A DNA stretch of 64,000 bases from Candidatus Woesearchaeota archaeon (GTDB taxonomy: Archaea > Nanobdellota > Nanobdellia > Woesearchaeales > GCA-2686295), in contig JABMPT010000003.1 in the NCBI GenBank assembly GCA_013202845.1, positions 47,609-111,608 on the forward strand. The letters run 5' to 3'. Under the pieces are notes generated by a model. That model was not told the origin of the DNA and searched no databases. It saw only the letters and a program-made list of their open reading frames with translations. This document shows, in pieces, positions 59,600 through 64,000 of the stretch. How positions within the stretch are numbered: position 1 is the stretch's first letter; each line of letters starts with the position of its first letter. A program made the position numbers and the translations under genes.

Positions 59600-60450
59600 C
59601 GAAATAAAAAACTAGCGTAACTAACTGAATTTCTATAATCACCAACAACATCTCCTGATGTGTAATATTGTTCTAGAAGAACTTTGTTTGTCCTTATAGT
59701 TTTTAGTAGCAAAGCTATTGGTAGTGCTCCGCAAATCGTTGCTAGTTTCTCATCCATATACTTCAAGAAACCATTTGAATCTGCTTGTTTTATCAACTCT
59801 ATTGCTCCTCTGTCTAAGTCATAGATATTCTTTTTTATGTCTGTTGAGAAAGGCACATAATGATAATTGGGTCCGAAATGTGTGAAGTCAGAGCTAATTA
59901 TGAAAGTCGCTTTTTGCTTTGTCTCTATCAAAGTTTCTTTCAGATCAATAGCTATGTTTGTAAGATTCGCGTCTTGACTTATTAGAATTGGTAAGATTCT
60001 TACTTTCTCCATTTTCTTCTTGAATATGAATTGCAAAAAAGGTAACTGAACTTCCAAACAATGCTCATTATCATGTATGGTTTCGTTTTGTTTTAGATTT
60101 CCTTTCTCTGCTAATTTCCTTGCAAAATCTTGTTTGACTCTTATCAACCCTAAAGGTGTTTCAAAAGTTTCCATAGAAAATCCTGAAGTGTTGTGATAAT
60201 GACTCGGGCCTATTAGAATGAATAAATCAGGCAACTCTGCTTCTGCTATTGCTTTATACGCCCATGCAGCACAAGGCCCTGAATACATATATCCTGCATG
60301 CGGAACAATTACTGCTTGCAAAGGTTCTTTTGATTTCTCTGACGGTAAAGAACCGGGACCTCTTTCATCCAGAAAACAATCTTCTAATTGTTTTAAGAGT
60401 AAAGATTCTGCTTTTTCATAGAACAACCCTGCAAATTTTGGATATCTCAT
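59596..60450 (-). CDS. Memo-family protein (AmmeMemoRadiSam B-like)
   Basis: This 284-residue protein has Memo motifs: VPHAGYMYSGPCAAW, LIGPSHYHNTSGF, DNEHCLEVQLPFLQ and SSDFTHFGPNYHYVPF, with histidine/aspartate metal ligands as in class III extradiol dioxygenase folds. Family members are a conserved single-copy protein in archaea, sometimes linked to an AMMECR1/radical-SAM partner, absent here. The reaction is unknown. It shares 4 bases with the convergent permease stop. Confidence 0.9.
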   Translation of the reverse strand: MRYPKFAGLFYEKAESLLLKQLEDCFLDERGPGSLPSEKSKEPLQAVIVPHAGYMYSGPCAAWAYKAIAEAELPDLFILIGPSHYHNTSGFSMETFETPLGLIRVKQDFARKLAEKGNLKQNETIHDNEHCLEVQLPFLQFIFKKKMEKVRILPILISQDANLTNIAIDLKETLIETKQKATFIISSDFTHFGPNYHYVPFSTDIKKNIYDLDRGAIELIKQADSNGFLKYMDEKLATICGALPIALLLKTIRTNKVLLEQYYTSGDVVGDYRNSVSYASFLFR

Positions 60451-60487
60451 GTTTTTTTATTAGAAATAAGACTATATAAATTTTACC

Positions 60488-63316
60488 TTAGTCAAACTTA
60501 AGGTTTGAAGTTAAGAATTCCCAAGGGAATTTTTTATTGATTAAATTTTTATCTGTTCCGTTGATTTTTAGTATTGCATTATTTACTCCGATAGAAAGAT
60601 CTATGTCGAATTTGTCATCAGCATTTTCTTTGTTCTTCTCAAACCATTGCTCGGTTAAATTCTGCAAGAAAGAAACATTTGTAAAGCCTTCATAGAATAT
60701 TACAATTGTGTCTGCTTCTCTAACACCATAAATCTCTTTGGTTGAAGAATGTTTGACATAGAGCTCATTGAAAGATGAACTGTTGATGTTTGTTGGAACG
60801 CGCATTGCGAGTTCTTCTTCTGGCCCCAAGAATAAGTTTTGAAAGAAAGTAACTATTCCCTTCCACATATTAACAAAAAATCCAAATATGCCGCTTGCTT
60901 GTTCTGGATCTTTCAAGCTAAAAATTAATATTCCGAAGTGAGGATTGTAAGAAGCATTCAACCAATCACTTACCTTTCCACATGGTCTGTAGAAACTTGA
61001 ATCGTCAAATACTGTTTCTGCGCCGAATTCACAATTGTAACCATCTTCACCATCTTCTTTGAAAGGATGGAATGATTCCAAGTTTTTGTTTAAAAAATCA
61101 CTGACATTTCTTTTTGGAACTCCTGTTCCTATAATGACAGCCCCATTACTTCTAACTAAAACACAGTAGTTGTCTGTATCTGCATAAGGATAAGCATCTG
61201 CATAAGGACTCTCCGGAATATTCATAACTGTATTTTCATCTCCACAGTGTAAAGTGTAAGTATCATCACTATCAGCCATGTCTAAGAACGTCGCTGCAAT
61301 TATTTTTAGTCTATTAGCGTCTCTTAAGTATTCCCAACCCTCTGCAGGGTCACAATACCATGAACCCCTTGCTTCAAACAATGTTGAAAGATTTGAAGAT
61401 AAATTTGTTTCTGATATATCTCCGTCAAAAGACTGCTTGACTGTTTCATAATGCTGGTAAGCTCCTTGATGATCACAAACCCAAAAAGTTCCATCATAGA
61501 ACAATAAATCCTTGTTCTTATTGGAATTGTCATTTGTTGCATTGGCATAAGTCCAATCATGATAAACAGTTGTTCCATTGTAGCAACCATGGTTTATATC
61601 ATTAAAGAATTCTCCATAACTCTCAGGCCAGGTATCATCACCACAACACCTAAAACCAGTCCAATCAAATGGTCCTTGTGCTTCACAAGCAGCATGATAA
61701 GGGCCTTTTTCTTCAATGTTTGAACTGCTGTTGAAACCTTCATCAGAGTCTCCGTCAAGATTTGAAACCCACTTACCCCAATTCCCTGAACAATATTGAT
61801 TTTTAGATTTATCTACATCTCCACCATCATCAGAGTATAAATGCAAATTATCAATAACCATGTCTAAAGCATTAGTTTCTAAAGGTACATAGTGTATTCT
61901 TGGACTATCCATATCAGAATAACCATTAAAATTAGTAGGATCATCCAATTCAATCACTATTCTATGCCACCTAAAAGGGTTTTTTCCATTTCTAGAATGA
62001 TTTACTATCGGATAAGATCTTTCATAATTTCCATCTGACGTTTTAAAAGTTATGTTACCTATATATCCTGGAAGATTGTAAGCTATGTCCATAACAAAGA
62101 AGTCAAAACCACCCCAATTTTTTTGCTCTAAATGAATTTTTTTACCATTTTCTGCATCTGAAGCTTGCAAATTTTTATAAATTCTTACCTTATCAATATA
62201 TGCATATTCATCATCATCAGCCAAACCATCAAAATTTTTTAGAGAATGAAAAGTAGATCCTACTGCAAAATATTTGTATTGATCATATCTTTGTAAAGGG
62301 GAATTTAAATTTTCACAAGCCAAACCATCTCCGCAACATTCTGCAAAAGAACTTCCGTAACTTCCTTCATAACAAACAAATTTATCTGGAGATGCTAAAT
62401 AAGAATCAAAATATAATTTTGTAAGGTCAGGTAACCACTCACCATTAAAGCAACAATTATCGTCGATAGAATCTAAAACAACTTCTTTTCCTGAGCAAAA
62501 AAGCTCTGTAGGGTTTCCTAAAACACCCCCTTTCAGCACACATTCATCAACAGTTAATTGTTTACAACCAGCCTCTTCTCCAAAGCAACAAGCAGGAGTT
62601 TGATAAATATTATCTGGTGGCTCATCAGAGTAGATAAAAACCCCGCCATTACAATATGAAAATTCATCACAAATCCTGTCATTACTTCCTGTTATATATA
62701 AACAAGATCCTACTTGCACAGTATCCATACAAGAGTCAAAAGTCACTCCACATTGTCTTTTCGGAACTATAAATACTCCTTCTTCTATAACAATATCATT
62801 TGTAAGGCACAATGCAGGAAATAATTCACAAATAGTGGCCGCATTAGAACCATCAGTTAAATAATTAAACAAAGTATCCTCATCACCTTCTCCATCTTTA
62901 CAAACATCCCCGCAAGTATTTCTAAAACTATCAAAATTATAACTATGAGTAATTAACTCACCGCTGTCTCTAACACATTTTGGATATTCAACATCAGGAC
63001 AACCTAAAAAAGTAGAACTTTCACAATCATGTATATCCCCCCAAGGTGGAGGAAAGTCGGCTATAGTATCAAGACAAGCAGGCTTATTATCAACTGTTCT
63101 GCTTCCAAAAGTGCCATATTCATCAACATAATTAGCATCATTTAAACCTCCTAAAGGGTTAGGTGCATTTCCAGAAGCGTCACAAACAAACCATTCACCA
63201 CCATTACTAATAACATCGAAGTTTTCAGCGCTAACAAAAGAAACAACTAAAAGTAGTGTGAATAATAAAAAGAATCCTTTTTCACCACTTCTCCCCATCG
63301 TGCTGTTTTGTTTCAT
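60488..63316 (-). CDS. Large secreted cysteine-rich surface protein
   Basis: This 942-residue protein has a signal peptide (GFFLLFTLLLVVSFVSA, cleaved after ~30 residues). The N-terminal half is dense in cysteine, with repeated CC units (ACCFGE, NCCFNG, ECCGDG, RCCGDD), reminiscent of the small cysteine-rich proteins at 12.2-13.4 kb. A middle region (~340-520) resembles a carbohydrate-binding beta-sandwich (FKTSDGNYERSYPIVN, RWHRIVIELDDP). No C-terminal anchor is evident. It is the second gene after the partial one at the window edge. Confidence 0.75.
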   Translation of the reverse strand: MKQNSTMGRSGEKGFFLLFTLLLVVSFVSAENFDVISNGGEWFVCDASGNAPNPLGGLNDANYVDEYGTFGSRTVDNKPACLDTIADFPPPWGDIHDCESSTFLGCPDVEYPKCVRDSGELITHSYNFDSFRNTCGDVCKDGEGDEDTLFNYLTDGSNAATICELFPALCLTNDIVIEEGVFIVPKRQCGVTFDSCMDTVQVGSCLYITGSNDRICDEFSYCNGGVFIYSDEPPDNIYQTPACCFGEEAGCKQLTVDECVLKGGVLGNPTELFCSGKEVVLDSIDDNCCFNGEWLPDLTKLYFDSYLASPDKFVCYEGSYGSSFAECCGDGLACENLNSPLQRYDQYKYFAVGSTFHSLKNFDGLADDDEYAYIDKVRIYKNLQASDAENGKKIHLEQKNWGGFDFFVMDIAYNLPGYIGNITFKTSDGNYERSYPIVNHSRNGKNPFRWHRIVIELDDPTNFNGYSDMDSPRIHYVPLETNALDMVIDNLHLYSDDGGDVDKSKNQYCSGNWGKWVSNLDGDSDEGFNSSSNIEEKGPYHAACEAQGPFDWTGFRCCGDDTWPESYGEFFNDINHGCYNGTTVYHDWTYANATNDNSNKNKDLLFYDGTFWVCDHQGAYQHYETVKQSFDGDISETNLSSNLSTLFEARGSWYCDPAEGWEYLRDANRLKIIAATFLDMADSDDTYTLHCGDENTVMNIPESPYADAYPYADTDNYCVLVRSNGAVIIGTGVPKRNVSDFLNKNLESFHPFKEDGEDGYNCEFGAETVFDDSSFYRPCGKVSDWLNASYNPHFGILIFSLKDPEQASGIFGFFVNMWKGIVTFFQNLFLGPEEELAMRVPTNINSSSFNELYVKHSSTKEIYGVREADTIVIFYEGFTNVSFLQNLTEQWFEKNKENADDKFDIDLSIGVNNAILKINGTDKNLINKKFPWEFLTSNLKFD

Positions 63317-63336
63317 TTCGTTGTTTATATATTTTT

Positions 63337-64000
63337 TTAATTAACAGTTATTGTATGAATTTTGTAAGCATTAACACCCTGAGCATCCCACCAATGCCAA
63401 TCAGCAGGAACAGAAGCATCAATGTCATCATTATCAACATCATAATCATCACTACAAAAATATTGATTATTATCATCAAAATTATCATCAAAAAAAGCAT
63501 AATCACCAAATCCTACATTTTCAGTTATGTCATCCCCACAAACACCATCTAAACCGTTCACGGCAGAACCATCAAACCAATTAGGCGCAAAATCTAAAGA
63601 AAAAGTTTTTCTTATCATTGGATTCCATTGTTTTTCTCCAACATCAACATCTGCTTGGTAATTATAACAATCAGGATCCTCCATGTCTGTTCTACCGTCC
63701 CCGTCGTTGTCTTCTTGATCATTACAAAGCAAATAAACATCTCCTTCTGCGGTTTCTATTGCAAACATGGAAAATAAAGTTTCTAAATCTGAGACTAGAT
63801 TTTGACTCCCGTCGTTGCCTTCTTGACCCGACTGACCGTTTGAAGCTTCTTCTTTACCGGAACAACCATACCCGCCAGTTCCTCCATCACCTCCTTGTCC
63901 TTTTAAAACAGAAATGTGATCTTGAGTTATACTTCCTAACTCGAACGAATAATAGATATTTCCGCCGTCGCCGCCGCCACCACCACCACCACCACCACCA
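63337..64000 (-). CDS. Glycine-rich secreted protein, 5' end beyond the window
   Basis: The frame is open to the edge, so ~221 residues are visible. It begins (at the edge) with at least ten glycines, then ENIYYSF-like sequence, a Gly-rich stretch (GQGGDGGTGGYGCSG), LETLFSMFAIETAEGD and aspartate-rich motifs (DNDGDGRTDMEDPDC, NDDIDASVPADW) that look calcium-binding. It stops 20 bases before the 63316 start, so both are one transcript. It is probably a secreted fibre-like or adhesive protein. Confidence 0.7.
   Translation of the reverse strand, partial: GGGGGGGGGGDGGNIYYSFELGSITQDHISVLKGQGGDGGTGGYGCSGKEEASNGQSGQEGNDGSQNLVSDLETLFSMFAIETAEGDVYLLCNDQEDNDGDGRTDMEDPDCYNYQADVDVGEKQWNPMIRKTFSLDFAPNWFDGSAVNGLDGVCGDDITENVGFGDYAFFDDNFDDNNQYFCSDDYDVDNDDIDASVPADWHWWDAQGVNAYKIHTITVN
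63971..64000 (-). repeat. GGT/GGC triplet repeat coding poly-glycine
   Basis: Uninterrupted CCG then ACC triplets (GGC/GGT on the coding strand) run to the window end. Triplet repeats of this kind can change length by slippage without a frameshift. The window end truncates it, so the true length is unknown. Confidence 0.7.

Overview
The window looks like DPANN-type archaeal chromosome (Woesearchaeota/Pacearchaeota-like; the rank is an inference). It is AT-rich and carries archaeal information-processing genes: RadA, RadB, PCNA, an RPA-like OB-fold protein, uS2, RNase J, RtcB with archease, NAC-alpha, Sec61-beta, RNase P RNA and an intron-containing tRNA-Leu. Bacterial-like gyrase A and ScpB are also present. 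Promoters are TTTATAAA-type TATA boxes 25-35 bases before leaderless or GGTG-led starts.

Region 1 (1-19.6 kb) is one long plus-strand block of cell-surface genes: two giant Ig-like surface proteins, then about 17 small membrane-anchored proteins. Most of the small ones begin with a class III (pilin-type) signal such as KKGQ or KKAQ plus one hydrophobic helix. Four consecutive ones are short cysteine-rich paralogues. The block ends in a pilin-like protein carrying an intact lytic-transglycosylase (SLT) domain and is interrupted by an IS200-type insertion. No assembly ATPase or platform protein lies here. I think this is an uncharacterised surface or attachment apparatus.

Region 2 (19.7-33.5 kb) is housekeeping: RPA-like protein, YdjM-like membrane protein, DAG kinase-like protein, RadA, a TRAM protein, RNA 2',3'-cyclic phosphodiesterase, uS2 with a structured leader, RadB, GyrA, a zinc ribbon, ScpB and partner, and three coiled-coil proteins.

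Region 3 (33.6-43.4 kb) is a 9,687-bp integrated element bounded by 72-bp direct repeats that begin inside the intron of tRNA-Leu(CAA) and end just inside the RNase J gene. Its SSV-type integrase gene is split by integration: the N-terminal part, which looks like a ribbon-helix-helix domain, sits at the right end, and the catalytic part sits at the left. Reading across the repeat rejoins them in frame as a 352-residue protein. Cargo includes a lipoprotein, a secreted thermonuclease with an Excalibur-like domain, membrane proteins, a plasmid/virus-type replication ATPase beside iteron-like repeats, a HEPN-like protein and a GC-rich structured RNA candidate.

Region 4 (43.4-60.5 kb) returns to housekeeping: RNase J, PCNA, ThiI, a Cys-rich XRE regulator, RtcB/archease, aminopeptidase, an ArsR-cysteine desulfurase-IscU operon, a MinD-like ATPase with two helical partners, NAC, Sec61-beta, RNase P RNA, YjbQ, an ABC exporter and a Memo protein. 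The ABC exporter leader resembles, in sequence and structure, the leader of a pilin-like gene 49 kb away. The window ends (60.5-64 kb) in two more secreted, cysteine- or glycine-rich surface proteins on the minus strand; the last runs off the edge through a poly-glycine triplet repeat.
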